NCBI GenBank assembly: GCA_016783665.1
Contig: JADHWC010000008.1
Coordinates: forward strand, 1-45,173
Direction: 5' to 3'
DNA length: 45,173 nucleotides
Origin: Fidelibacterota bacterium
GTDB lineage: Bacteria > Fidelibacterota > UBA2242
This document shows, piece after piece, positions 7,786 to 17,768 of this stretch. Both the position numbers and the translations under genes were made by a program. The first letter of the stretch is position 1; each line of letters begins with the position of its first letter. The notes below the pieces were generated by a model, which saw only the letters and a list, made by a program, of their open reading frames with translations, was not told where the DNA came from and did no database searches.

Positions 7786-8915
7786 TGGCAACACTGTTAA
7801 AACTCAAGGGGAAATATTATTCCCGGATAAGATTTACTATTGATGGAAAACAGAAAAACAAATTAATCGGATTGGGAACAGCTCAAGCTGCAAAAGCAAA
7901 CAGACTACATAAAAAAATCAATGACCGGGAAATCTTGTTCAGACAGGGCATTATTGAACTTGACGAGATTAAGAACATCAGTTATACAAATATTGATATT
8001 TTGACAGATCACTATTTTGATAATTTGCATAGCCGTGAAATCAACAAAAAGACAATAGACATTTATAGACTTGCCTTGAATGATTTTAAAGAAGTGTATC
8101 AGGATTGCGATATTGACACCGTGAATTTAGTATATATCCGGGACTTTATCAGATCAAAACATGCGAACCCGCATACGGCAAATATTAAAATCAGAACTGT
8201 AAACGCTTTTATGAATTACCTGTATAAATCGAATCACTTGAAATCGCAACCGGAGAAATTAGCGCAGTTCAAGACCCCGGATAAATCCCCGAAGTATTTC
8301 AGCAACCGGGAACTTGTCTTAATACTTAATGCCTGTAAACTGAAAAATAAGGAACTGTATTACAGAGCGTTTTTACACCTGAACACCGGGATACGGTTAA
8401 GAGAAATTGACAAATCGGAATTAAGAGGAAACCTTATCGAAATATATGATCCCTGTAAGAATGGTAAACCCCGGACTATTCCGGTAAATGAAATCACAAA
8501 ACAATATTTCAACTGGATAAAGATTAACGGAAAACATTCTCATTATTTCATTTCCCGGATGTTTACCGAAGTATTAAAAGACCTGAATCTTTATGAATTA
8601 CCGGACGGATCGACCCGGCATTTTCATAACCTTCGGGATACATTCGCTACGGTTGCATATTACTTAACAAGAGACATTTTTCAAGTTGCTAAATGGATGG
8701 GACATTCAAATAATGGTAAACCCGCCGTTGATACAACCGCCATTTATGCAAACTTTGACAGTGAATTACTCTATCAGGACTTCGGAAGCAAAACACTTGT
8801 CATAAAAGACATTCAGAACGCATTATTGAGAAACTACTCATTGAACGCCGTTACAGTGGCAAAAGCAAAGGCTTCCAGAGTACAGAAATTCAACTTTGAA
8901 TTTGCTTATAATTAG
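7785..8915 (+). CDS. tyrosine recombinase / site-specific integrase
   Basis: TGIRLREI (Arg), HFHNLRDTFAT (HxxR), VAKWMGHSN, TTAIYANF (Tyr); ends 150 bp from the tRNA-Gly 3' end. Confidence 0.9.
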   Translation: MATLLKLKGKYYSRIRFTIDGKQKNKLIGLGTAQAAKANRLHKKINDREILFRQGIIELDEIKNISYTNIDILTDHYFDNLHSREINKKTIDIYRLALNDFKEVYQDCDIDTVNLVYIRDFIRSKHANPHTANIKIRTVNAFMNYLYKSNHLKSQPEKLAQFKTPDKSPKYFSNRELVLILNACKLKNKELYYRAFLHLNTGIRLREIDKSELRGNLIEIYDPCKNGKPRTIPVNEITKQYFNWIKINGKHSHYFISRMFTEVLKDLNLYELPDGSTRHFHNLRDTFATVAYYLTRDIFQVAKWMGHSNNGKPAVDTTAIYANFDSELLYQDFGSKTLVIKDIQNALLRNYSLNAVTVAKAKASRVQKFNFEFAYN

Positions 8916-9004
8916 ATGAAGTGTCATACGCAAGTGTCAACATAATGAAGCTAAATGACAATCACAGACGAGAGCGCAGACTAAAATTGACAACCCTCTT
9001 TTCA

Positions 9005-9027
9005 CAAAAAAACCGGATATTTCCGGT
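9005..9027 (-). terminator. rho-independent terminator downstream of tRNA-Gly
   Basis: Minus strand ACCGGA-AATA-TCCGGT followed by a T run. Confidence 0.7.
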
Positions 9028-9065
9028 CTATAAAGTGGCTTTAAGCGTCTGTTTTCCGTCGATTG

Positions 9066-9136
9066 AGCGGGTGAGGGGAATCGAACCCCCGTATCCAGCT
9101 TGGGAAGCTGGTGTTCTGCCATTGAACTACACCCGC
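9066..9136 (-). tRNA. tRNA-Gly, anticodon CCC
   Basis: Minus strand GCGGGTGTAGTTCAATGGCAGAACACCAGCTTCCCAAGCTGGATACGGGGGTTCGATTCCCCTCACCCGCT folds as a cloverleaf; loop TTCCCAA; CCA not encoded. Confidence 0.93.
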
Positions 9137-9304
9137 CTTGACAAATAACAGAAAATAATTTAATAGTATCTAACTATTTTCAAAACCATTTTAAGTGAAT
9201 TATAAGCAATTTTACGCTTCTTCGTCAGTGATTTTTTACTTAATTTTTCGTAACACCTTAATAATTGAATATTTACCACCGCTGGTGTAATATCTCGTCG
9301 ATAA

Positions 9305-9356
9305 ACACAAAATATTGTGTTTTAGACTTGACATCTTTCTTGCATTTTTCTATATT
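9305..9356 (+). promoter_or_regulatory. NrdR-box-like palindrome plus sigma70-type promoter for nrdJ
   Basis: ACACAAAATATTGTGT (9305-9320; 15/16 to ACACWATATATWGTGT as recalled), TTGACA 9328-9333, 17 bp, TATATT 9351-9356. Confidence 0.75.
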
Positions 9357-9426
9357 CGTTTTGGTTGAATTTTTGCTTACCCTGACGGTAGCCACAATCA
9401 AAAATATTTATGAGGAGATTTTTTTA

Positions 9427-11844
9427 GTGTCTGAGCCCCTTGCCATTAATTTTGAAATCCAAAAACAGGAACCCCGGGACGACATTTCTCAGATTAAAAC
9501 ACCGGTTTCTGCACCAAAAAAAGAGACCGATACCGAGAAACTTTTTTCCGATAACGCTCTTGAAGTTTTAAAACGACGCTATCTGATGCGAGATAATAAC
9601 GGTCAGCCCACCGAAACACCGGATGAGTTGCTGCACCGCATTGCCAATGCAATTGCCGAAGCTGACAGTAACTATACCAGTAAAGTAAATGTCCAGAAAA
9701 CATCTGAAAAGTTTTTCCGGATGCTCCGAAAAAAGGACTTCCTGCCCAACTCCCCTACTATTATGAATGCAGGACGTGAGCTAGGACAGTTGTCCGCATG
9801 TTTCGTTCTTCCGGTTGATGATTCCATGGAATCCATCTTTCAGACATTAAAAGACACGGCGCTTATTCACAAGAGCGGTGGTGGAACAGGATTTTCCTTT
9901 AGCCGAATACGACCAAAAAAGAGTATTGTAAAAACCACAAGCGGCGTCGCAAGCGGTCCGGTCTCTTTTATGAAAGTCTATAATGCCTCCACGGAAGCAG
10001 TCAAACAGGGTGGCACCCGCAGAGGAGCCAATATGGGCATTCTGCGCGTCGATCATCCTGATATCCTTGAGTTTATTGACTGCAAGAAGAACAACGCGGA
10101 ATTAACAAACTTTAACATATCCGTAGCTGTCACCAATGATTTTATGGAGAAGGTACGGAAGCGGGAACAGTACGAGTTGATTAACCCGGTGGATAGAACA
10201 GTTTCCGGTACACTAAATGCGGCAGACGTCTTTAAGTTGATTGCCCGGAATGCATGGGCTAATGGAGATCCTGGCATAATTTTTATTGATAAAATCAATA
10301 AAATGAACCCAACACCCAAATTAGGCGAAATCGAGGCAACCAATCCCTGCGGTGAACAACCGTTGTTACCAAACGAAGCATGTAACCTGGGGTCAATAAA
10401 CCTGTCAAATTTCATCGATTCCGGTAAAATTAACTATGACAGAATGAATGATACAATCCAAACCGCCGTTCATTTTCTCGATAATGTCATTGACGTTAAT
10501 AAATATCCCCTGAAAAAAATCGATACAATGGTCAAAAAAAGCCGTAAGATCGGCTTAGGTGTGATGGGATTTGCCGATGTGCTCATCAAACTTGATATCT
10601 CCTATAATTCCGAAGAGGCGCTACATCTGGCTGACGAACTTATGAGCACCATCTATAAAGCAGCCCGGGAAGCCAGTATAAAATTAGGCGAATCCCGGGG
10701 AACATTCACAGCCTGGAATGAAAGTATCTACTTCCCTGATGGACCCAAGCTACGGAACTCAACGTTTGCAACCATTGCTCCGACAGGCACTATTTCCATG
10801 CTTGCCGATTGTTCAAGTGGTATTGAACCAATTTTCTCGCTGGTGTTTACTAAACGGGTAATGGACGGCACCGATTTGCTATATGTCAATTCATACTTTG
10901 AAGAGGCCTGTAAAAAGGCAGGTATATACTCGGAACAGTTGATGAAAAAGGTGGCAGCGAAGGGTTCCATCCAGAATATTGATGGGATTCCTGATTCTAT
11001 TAAGAAAGTATTTGTAACTGCTCATGACATCACTCCGGAATGGCATGTCCGTATGCAAGCGGCATTCCAGAAATGGACCGACTCTGCCGTATCGAAGACC
11101 TGTAATTTTCCTCAATCTGCGACAGTCCAAGATGTTATGGACGCCTACTGGTTGGCTTATGAAGCCGATTGTAAAGGAATCACAATCTACCGGGACGGCA
11201 GCCGGGATGAGCAGGTGCTCTATATCGGTGACAATTTGCCAGATAAAACCACTCGTCATACAACAACGCCCCGACCTATTTATGGCAATGATAACAGTAT
11301 CCATCCCCGTGTCCGTCCCCAGAATACCAGGGGTGTAACCAAACGTATTCGCACGGGACTTGGAACGCTTTACGTTACGATCAACGAAGATGAAACCGGT
11401 CTGTGTGAAGTGTTTACCAATATTGGAAAAGCCGGTAGCCAGGCGCAAGTGGAATCCGAAGCTATCAGCCGGTTAATTTCACTGGCACTGCGTTCTGGTA
11501 TTGATACCAGAGACGTCATCAAACAATTAAAAGGAATTGGCGGTCCCAGCCCCATTTGGGAAAATGGAACCCAGATTTTATCAACACCGGATGCAATTGC
11601 CAAAGCACTCGAATGGTATCTGGAAGAACGGGAAGGCAAAAAGAAAGGTTCGGTTACCCAACCTCATTTCCTGTTTAATGACCCCGCCCCGGAACAGATG
11701 GCTAAAACAGTAGCCCCAACCGGAGACGGAAGATTTCAGATGGATAATAAAAAAGCCATCACCACCTGCCCGGATTGTGGCTCAATGGTCTATCATGAAA
11801 GCGGCTGTGTTACCTGCACTTCCTGCGGTTTTTCAAAATGTTAG
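9427..11844 (+). CDS. nrdJ: adenosylcobalamin-dependent (class II) ribonucleotide reductase
   Basis: NSPTIMNAGRELGQLSACFVLPVDDSMESIF, NPCGEQPLLPNEACNLGSINL, ATIAPTGTISMLADCSSGIEP, C-terminal CPDCGSMVYHESGCVTCTSCGFSKC. GTG start at 9427 with GAGGAG preferred over the upstream ORF start. Confidence 0.93.
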   Translation: MSEPLAINFEIQKQEPRDDISQIKTPVSAPKKETDTEKLFSDNALEVLKRRYLMRDNNGQPTETPDELLHRIANAIAEADSNYTSKVNVQKTSEKFFRMLRKKDFLPNSPTIMNAGRELGQLSACFVLPVDDSMESIFQTLKDTALIHKSGGGTGFSFSRIRPKKSIVKTTSGVASGPVSFMKVYNASTEAVKQGGTRRGANMGILRVDHPDILEFIDCKKNNAELTNFNISVAVTNDFMEKVRKREQYELINPVDRTVSGTLNAADVFKLIARNAWANGDPGIIFIDKINKMNPTPKLGEIEATNPCGEQPLLPNEACNLGSINLSNFIDSGKINYDRMNDTIQTAVHFLDNVIDVNKYPLKKIDTMVKKSRKIGLGVMGFADVLIKLDISYNSEEALHLADELMSTIYKAAREASIKLGESRGTFTAWNESIYFPDGPKLRNSTFATIAPTGTISMLADCSSGIEPIFSLVFTKRVMDGTDLLYVNSYFEEACKKAGIYSEQLMKKVAAKGSIQNIDGIPDSIKKVFVTAHDITPEWHVRMQAAFQKWTDSAVSKTCNFPQSATVQDVMDAYWLAYEADCKGITIYRDGSRDEQVLYIGDNLPDKTTRHTTTPRPIYGNDNSIHPRVRPQNTRGVTKRIRTGLGTLYVTINEDETGLCEVFTNIGKAGSQAQVESEAISRLISLALRSGIDTRDVIKQLKGIGGPSPIWENGTQILSTPDAIAKALEWYLEEREGKKKGSVTQPHFLFNDPAPEQMAKTVAPTGDGRFQMDNKKAITTCPDCGSMVYHESGCVTCTSCGFSKC

Positions 11845-11866
11845 AATAAGCGTATAACGATAAAAT

Positions 11867-11895
11867 AAAAGGGCTCTCGATTGAGAGCCCTTTTT
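11867..11895. terminator. bidirectional rho-independent terminator between nrdJ and frr
   Basis: aaaaGGGCTCTC-GATT-GAGAGCCCttttt. Confidence 0.9.
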
Positions 11896-11915
11896 ATATT
11901 CCGGAAATAAATTGA

Positions 11916-12473
11916 TTAAACGTCAAGAATATCCTTTTCTTTCATTTTCAACAGTTCGTCAATTTGCTTTGTGTATTTATCAGTAAGTTCCTGAGTATTT
12001 TCCAGGGCATCGTGACTTTGATCTTCCGATATTTCATGCTTTTTCTCAAGGTCCTTGATCATGTCATTTGCATCTCTGCGAACATTCCGAATAACAACTT
12101 TGCCCTCTTCACCAATTTTATGAGAAAACTTCACCAACTCATGGCGCCGTTCTTCAGTTAATGAAGGAATAGGAAGTCTTAGTAAATTTCCGTCAACTTG
12201 AGGATTCAGACCTATATCTGCAGATTTTATCGCTTTGTCGACTGCCACAACTGCATTTCGATCGAAGACCTGCACGACCAGTAAACGAGGATCGGGTGTA
12301 GCGACATTGGCAATCTGTTTTAACGGAATCAAAGAGCCATAATAATCGACCTTAATAGAGTCCAGTAAAGCCGGATTTGCTCTTCCGGTCCGAATGGCTG
12401 CCAGCTCCTGGTGGATTGTATCAACACTTTTTTTCATACGGTCTTTGGTATCTGTTAAAATATCATCTATCAT
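11916..12473 (-). CDS. frr: ribosome recycling factor
   Basis: Full-length RRF: ELAAIRTGRANPALLD...LVKFSHKIGEEGKVVIRNVRRDAND. Confidence 0.97.
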   Translation of the reverse strand: MIDDILTDTKDRMKKSVDTIHQELAAIRTGRANPALLDSIKVDYYGSLIPLKQIANVATPDPRLLVVQVFDRNAVVAVDKAIKSADIGLNPQVDGNLLRLPIPSLTEERRHELVKFSHKIGEEGKVVIRNVRRDANDMIKDLEKKHEISEDQSHDALENTQELTDKYTKQIDELLKMKEKDILDV

Positions 12474-13198
12474 ATTTTTCCTCCGGAAATAATCGTTCCA
12501 ATTTCCTCACCCATCAACAGGCGTCGCAAATTACCTGCCACTTTCATATTATATACCAGAACAGGTAGCTGATTATCCCGGCAAAGGGTAATCGCTGTCA
12601 AATCCATAACTTTCAGTTGCTTCTCAACAGCCGTTTGATAGTCCAACCGGCTATAGAATTTTGCATCGCTGTATTTTACAGGATCTTTATCAAAAACACC
12701 TTTTACTTTAGTGGCTTTTATAATCACATCGGCATGAATCTCTACAGCTCTGAGCGCTGCAGCGGTATCGGTACTGAAAAATGGTCGCCCGGTACCGGCA
12801 CTGAAGATCACAATTTGTCCGTTGCTGAGATATTCTTTTGCTTTTCGAATCACCATCGGTTCGGCGACTTCGATCATCTGGATAGCCGACATGACGGTTA
12901 CACCTAATCCTTTTGATTCGAGAGCATCCTGTACAGCCAGGGCATTTATAACCGTTGCCAGCATTCCCATATAATCGGCTTTTACCCGATCCATTCCCCG
13001 TTGACTGGCGCTTAATCCGCGAAAAATATTACCGCCGCCAATAACGATGCCAAGTTCAACGCCAAGGTCTTTGGCAGATACAATCTCTATACAGAGTTGA
13101 TCGAGAATAACAGGATCGATGCCGGTGCCCTTCTCTCCTGCGAGCGCTTCACCGGAAAACTTCAGTAAAACGCGATGGTATTTGGCTTTCGACATCAA
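12470..13198 (-). CDS. pyrH: UMP kinase
   Basis: LLKFSGEALAG, IVIGGGNIFRG, RKAKEYLSNGQIVIFSAGTGRPFFSTDTAAALRA. Confidence 0.97.
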   Translation of the reverse strand: MMSKAKYHRVLLKFSGEALAGEKGTGIDPVILDQLCIEIVSAKDLGVELGIVIGGGNIFRGLSASQRGMDRVKADYMGMLATVINALAVQDALESKGLGVTVMSAIQMIEVAEPMVIRKAKEYLSNGQIVIFSAGTGRPFFSTDTAAALRAVEIHADVIIKATKVKGVFDKDPVKYSDAKFYSRLDYQTAVEKQLKVMDLTAITLCRDNQLPVLVYNMKVAGNLRRLLMGEEIGTIISGGKI

Positions 13199-13230
13199 AA
13201 TGCTGTTTGTATAACCAGAAATAATTTAAT

Positions 13231-13827
13231 TTATTTTTCGCCTAATTGAAAACGAACAAACCGTGAAATATTGATATTTTCACCGATCCTGGCAACAGTT
13301 TCGGTCAGATATTCTTTAACGGTTTTTTGAGGATCTTTTACAAAAGCCTGTTCCAGCAAGCAATTTTCCTGGTAAAATTTGACCATTTTTCCATCTACGA
13401 TCCGTTCCAGGATTTTCTCAGGTTTATTCTGACTCAAAGCTTGTTCTTTGTAAATTTCACGTTCTTTTTCAACTATTTTCGAATCGATCTCTTCGCGACG
13501 AATCGCTGCAGGACTTGTTGCCGCAATATGCATGGCAACGTCTTTAACGAAATTTATAAAATCATCGTTCTTGGCAACAAAATCGGTTTCACAATTCACC
13601 TCAACCAATACACCGATTTTATTACCGGGATGAATATAAGACCAAATAACGCCGTCAGTAGCGGCACGGACGGCTTTTTTCTCGGCTTTAGCAATGCCCT
13701 TTTTCCGTAAAACATCCACGGCTTTATTAATATCGCCCTGGGCTTCTTTGAGAGCCGCTTTACAATCCATCATACCAATACCGGTTCTATCTCTTAGGGC
13801 TTTGACCTGTGCTGCCGTAATTTCCAT
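13231..13827 (-). CDS. tsf: elongation factor Ts (short form)
   Basis: VKALRDRTGIGMMDCKAALKEAQGDINKAVDVLRKKGIAKAEKKA. Confidence 0.97.
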   Translation of the reverse strand: MEITAAQVKALRDRTGIGMMDCKAALKEAQGDINKAVDVLRKKGIAKAEKKAVRAATDGVIWSYIHPGNKIGVLVEVNCETDFVAKNDDFINFVKDVAMHIAATSPAAIRREEIDSKIVEKEREIYKEQALSQNKPEKILERIVDGKMVKFYQENCLLEQAFVKDPQKTVKEYLTETVARIGENINISRFVRFQLGEK

Positions 13828-14585
13828 TAATTATCCTTTCTTTTCAGATATTTCGCTGGTCTCGTTGGCTCTTCAGATGTAGAGCTTGGCACATCGACTA
13901 ATCGAGAACTTTTTGCTTCCAGAATTGCATTTGCGAGTTCACTGATGATCAATTGAATTGTCTGAATTGAATCATCGTTAGCCGGAATCGGGTAATCTGC
14001 ATCGGTAGGATCTGCGTTCGTATCAAGGATTGCAACAACCGGAATATCAAGACGTTTGGCTTCTTTCACTGCGATATCATCATAGATAATATCAACGACA
14101 ACCAGAACATCCGGTATTCTTTTCATATCTTTGATACCACGATGGAGATCGGCGAGTTTTACCCGTTCTCTTTCAAGAGATAATTTTTCTTTTTTAGTAA
14201 GGTTTCTTTCATAACCGGTAGATTTGTCTTTTTCCAGTTTCTGAAGATGCCTGATACTCTTTTTGATCGTTGAAAAATTTGTAAGTGTTCCACCAAGCCA
14301 CCGCTCAACTACATAAAACATTCCACAACGGTCAGCTTCTTTTAGAACGATGTCTTTAGCCTGTTTTTTAGTGCCAACAAAGAGAACATCGCCGCCCTTA
14401 CGAACGGTTTCCCTTATAAACCGGGTTGCTTTATCGAGACATTCGGTGGTTTTTTGTAAATCAATTATATGAATGCCGTTTTTAGACATAAAAATGTATC
14501 CCTTCATTTTGGGATTCCATTTTCTTGTTAAATGACCGAAATGGGCGCCTGATTTCCAGAGTTGTTCGAATGTTACATTACTCAT
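13827..14585 (-). CDS. rpsB: 30S ribosomal protein S2
   Basis: MSNVTFEQLWKSGAHFGHLTRKWNPKMKGYIF; native ATG at 14585, ORF track extension to 14645 overlaps rpsI. Confidence 0.97.
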   Translation of the reverse strand: MSNVTFEQLWKSGAHFGHLTRKWNPKMKGYIFMSKNGIHIIDLQKTTECLDKATRFIRETVRKGGDVLFVGTKKQAKDIVLKEADRCGMFYVVERWLGGTLTNFSTIKKSIRHLQKLEKDKSTGYERNLTKKEKLSLERERVKLADLHRGIKDMKRIPDVLVVVDIIYDDIAVKEAKRLDIPVVAILDTNADPTDADYPIPANDDSIQTIQLIISELANAILEAKSSRLVDVPSSTSEEPTRPAKYLKRKDN

Positions 14586-14604
14586 GTAGTTAGTCTTTCT
14601 TCTA

Positions 14605-14997
14605 TTAACGTTTGGAGAACTGGTATGCGCGGCGAGCACCGGCAAGACCGTACTTTTTCCGTTCTACGACCCGCGCGTCACGAGTCAAGAATCCAGCGGG
14701 CTTTAATTTTTTTCTTAAATCGGGATTGAATTTTTCCAAAGCCCTGGCAATAGCTAATCTAATGGCGCCTGCCTGACCTGACAGACCGCCCCCGCAAACA
14801 TTCACACGTATGTCAAATTGATTGACGGCTTCACAGAGTTCGAGAGGCTGCCTGATAATCTGCTTCAAATTATCACGACCAAAATAGTCGTCAAAGGGAC
14901 GTTTATTAATTATAATTTTTCCTCCGCCGGCAGACATTCTTAAACGAGCAACAGCTCTTTTTCGGCGACCAAGAGAAACATATTCTAATTTTGGCAT
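14605..14997 (-). CDS. rpsI: 30S ribosomal protein S9
   Basis: [12 protein letters not shown]...[19 protein letters not shown]...[26 protein letters not shown]. Confidence 0.97.
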   Translation of the reverse strand: MPKLEYVSLGRRKRAVARLRMSAGGGKIIINKRPFDDYFGRDNLKQIIRQPLELCEAVNQFDIRVNVCGGGLSGQAGAIRLAIARALEKFNPDLRKKLKPAGFLTRDARVVERKKYGLAGARRAYQFSKR

Positions 14998-15004
14998 GCT
15001 TTAA

Positions 15005-15442
15005 TTATCCTTCTAAGTCTAAGGTTTCTGGTTGTTGAGCCCGATGAGGGTGTTCTGATCCGGCATACACTTTTAACTTTCTAAATAACTGTCTTCCCAG
15101 TGTGTTACGGGGTAACATTCCCTTTACAGCGCGTCTGATTATTTCTTCGGGATGTGCCGTCATTGCTTCACGGTACGTTTCAAATCGTCCACCACCCATG
15201 TAGCCGGAATGAGTAAAATATTTTTTCGTTTCAGCTTTACGACCGGATAGCCTGATCTTCTCTGCATTGATAACCACTATAAAATCACCGGTATCCATAT
15301 GTGGAGAATAATAGGGTTTATTTTTTCCTCTTAATATCGAAGCTATCCGGCTGGCAAGACGCCCCAGCGCTTTTCCGTCCGCATCAACGACGTACCATTT
15401 CTGATTAATTTCATCAAGTTTCGGATAATAAGTTTTATACAT
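15005..15442 (-). CDS. rplM: 50S ribosomal protein L13
   Basis: KWYVVDADGKALGRLASRIASILRGKNKPYYSPHMDTGDFIVVINAEKI; start probably MYKTYY (15442). Confidence 0.95.
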   Translation of the reverse strand: MYKTYYPKLDEINQKWYVVDADGKALGRLASRIASILRGKNKPYYSPHMDTGDFIVVINAEKIRLSGRKAETKKYFTHSGYMGGGRFETYREAMTAHPEEIIRRAVKGMLPRNTLGRQLFRKLKVYAGSEHPHRAQQPETLDLEG

Positions 15443-15544
15443 TCCTTCTCTCATTCCTTCGGTTAAAATAGCGGGTAAACTTACAATTAGCCAATTTTAG
15501 AATCAAGATTTTTTTAGACGGAAAAATACAAATCGAATGCTAGC

Positions 15545-16837
15545 TCAGATAGTAACATAATGAGATTTTGCAAAGACTGCTTTTACACGTCCCGTAAACT
15601 CGCTTCCAATAAAGGGCGAATTATAAGATTTGGAATATATATTCTTTCGGCTAAATACCCACCATTCATCCGGATTGAAAATAGTGAAATTGGCTTCAGC
15701 GCCCTTTTCAAATACCGGTAGTGGCAATTGCATTAGCGTAGCAGGTTTAATAGTCAGCAATTTAATCAATTCCATCAGTGTGATCGCTTCTTTATGAACA
15801 AGGTTCGTCATTGCAAGGGCAAACGCTGTCTCCAGTCCAATCATACCGTATGAAGCCAGATCCAGTGATGTCTCTTTCGTATCATATATATGTGGCGCAT
15901 GATCTGTGGCAATGGCGTCGATTGTACCGTCTTTTATTCCTGCAATGATCGCCAGGCGATCCTCCTCTGTCCGCAATGGAGGCGCTACTTTTCCATTAGC
16001 ATCGAAACTGCGCATATACTCATCAGTTAATGAAAAATGATGAGGCGTCGCCTCTGCTGTTACTGTGAGTCCTTTGGCTTTTGCCTGCCGGATCAATTCT
16101 ACCGAACCAGCTGTTGATACATGAGGAATATGAATTCTGGCATTGACAAATGCTGCTAAGCGTAAATCCCTGGCTATCATTATCTGTTCAGCGATTCCCG
16201 GATTTCCTGAGATTCCTAATTGAGTTGACACCACTCCTTCATTCATTATACCATCTGCTTTTAATTGGCTGTCTTCCGCATGATTAATTACCGGTTTTCC
16301 GGTTATCTTGGAGTATTCCAGAACAAAGCGCATAAGCTGGGCATTTTTTATTGGAGCGCCGTCATCGGAAAAAGCGACGGCACCGGCTTCCGCCAGTTCG
16401 ACCATTTCCGTAAGTTCTTCCCCCTTCCGCCCTTTCGTAACAGCAGCAATCGGATAGACATCCACTATTTCATTTCCAGCCTTCTCATAAACGAATCGCA
16501 CTGTCTCGCGTGTATCGATAGCCGGGTTGGTATTGGGCATACAACACACCTTTGTAAATCCTCCGGCTAATGCCGCCCGGCAACCGGTTTCTATTGTTTC
16601 ACTGTTTTCGTAGCCGGGCTCCCGGAAATGAACATGCAGATCCACAAAGCCGGGCGCCAAATAAAGTCCCTTTAAATCAATTTGCTCTTTGGCTTCCTTT
16701 TCAGAAATATTTTTTGAAATTTTTAGAATTTTACCCTTATCAACCTGGATATCCGTATCATATGATTTTTCCTGAAAGGGATCAATTACTCTCGCGTTTT
16801 TAAACAGTATCGATGATGTTATTGCTCGTTTTTCCAT
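15545..16837 (-). CDS. pyrC: dihydroorotase
   Basis: GFVDLHVHFREPGYE, CMPNTNPAIDT, AIATDHAPH. Confidence 0.95.
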   Translation of the reverse strand: MEKRAITSSILFKNARVIDPFQEKSYDTDIQVDKGKILKISKNISEKEAKEQIDLKGLYLAPGFVDLHVHFREPGYENSETIETGCRAALAGGFTKVCCMPNTNPAIDTRETVRFVYEKAGNEIVDVYPIAAVTKGRKGEELTEMVELAEAGAVAFSDDGAPIKNAQLMRFVLEYSKITGKPVINHAEDSQLKADGIMNEGVVSTQLGISGNPGIAEQIMIARDLRLAAFVNARIHIPHVSTAGSVELIRQAKAKGLTVTAEATPHHFSLTDEYMRSFDANGKVAPPLRTEEDRLAIIAGIKDGTIDAIATDHAPHIYDTKETSLDLASYGMIGLETAFALAMTNLVHKEAITLMELIKLLTIKPATLMQLPLPVFEKGAEANFTIFNPDEWWVFSRKNIYSKSYNSPFIGSEFTGRVKAVFAKSHYVTI

Positions 16838-16847
16838 GATCGTTCTC

Positions 16848-17768
16848 CTATCTTCCGCCTGCTAATAAATAAAGGATCGACATTCGCACTGCCACACCGT
16901 TCAACACCTGGTGCAGTATGATAGAATGCTCGCTATCGGCAACATCCGAATCTACTTCAACACCACGGTTAATAGGTCCCGGATGCATAATCGTGATCGG
17001 ACGTTTCAGCTTGCTCAGACGCTGTTGAGTAATGCCGTAAACATTTCGATATTCCCGTAGCGATGGTATTTGTCCTTTTCCCTGGCGTTCTCGCTGTATG
17101 CGAAGGATATTAACAACATCGGCAAACTCAAGGGCTTCATCGAGCTTATAGGTAACTTTTACGCCAAGAGATTCCGCGCCATAGGGAATAAAAGTCGGCG
17201 GACCGCAAAGCAGCACATTAGCGCCCATGGTTTTCAATCCGAAAATATTCGATAATGCAACGCGACTATGACGGATATCCCCGATAATGGCAACGTTCAA
17301 ACCATCAAGCGAACCGTACTTTTCTTTCATGGACATCATATCCAGCAGCGCCTGTGTAGGATGCTCGTGGGTGCCGTCACCGGCATTGATAACAACGGCG
17401 TCGACAAATTGTGCCAGAAGTTTAACCGAGCCAGGCACGGGATGACGCATAACCACCACATCCATCTTCATCGCAAAAAGATTTTGGATTGTGTCCCTTA
17501 AACTTTCGCCCTTTGTCAGGCTGCTGCTGGCAGCGGAAAAGTTCACCGTATCTGCGGAAAGCCGTTTTTCCGCCAGTTCAAAGGATATCCGCGTTCTGGT
17601 TGAATTTTCAAAGAAGAGATTCACTACAGTAACACCTTTGAGCGTCGGCACTTTCTTAATGGGTCGTTCCAGCACTTCACGAAATGAAAATGCCGTATCC
17701 AAAATGGAATCGATATCTTCTTTTGGAACTCCCTCGAGCCCAAATAGATGCTTAATGCTTAAATTCAT
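16848..17768 (-). CDS. pyrB: aspartate carbamoyltransferase catalytic subunit
   Basis: FFENSTRTRISFELAEKRL, VVMRHPVPGS, GDGTHEHPTQALLD, IMHPGPINRGVE. Confidence 0.96.
   Translation of the reverse strand: MNLSIKHLFGLEGVPKEDIDSILDTAFSFREVLERPIKKVPTLKGVTVVNLFFENSTRTRISFELAEKRLSADTVNFSAASSSLTKGESLRDTIQNLFAMKMDVVVMRHPVPGSVKLLAQFVDAVVINAGDGTHEHPTQALLDMMSMKEKYGSLDGLNVAIIGDIRHSRVALSNIFGLKTMGANVLLCGPPTFIPYGAESLGVKVTYKLDEALEFADVVNILRIQRERQGKGQIPSLREYRNVYGITQQRLSKLKRPITIMHPGPINRGVEVDSDVADSEHSIILHQVLNGVAVRMSILYLLAGGR

Noticed and set aside
8921-9148. 75-aa plus-strand ORF (and 8937-9122 minus ORF)
   Set aside because: Overlaps the tRNA-Gly gene and its terminator; the peptide RVRGIEPPYPAWEAGVLPLNYTRLDK is the translated antisense of tRNA-Gly.
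9140-9426. Cobalamin riboswitch upstream of the B12-dependent nrdJ
   Set aside because: No B12-box-like conserved core seen; the region contains an NrdR-type box and promoter instead.
9265-9426. N-terminal extension of the nrdJ ORF from 9265
   Set aside because: Covers the NrdR-like box and the promoter; GTG at 9427 with GAGGAG is a better start.
9847-11448. Several antisense ORFs inside nrdJ (e.g. 10891-11448)
   Set aside because: Sit opposite conserved class II RNR motifs; no independent coding support.
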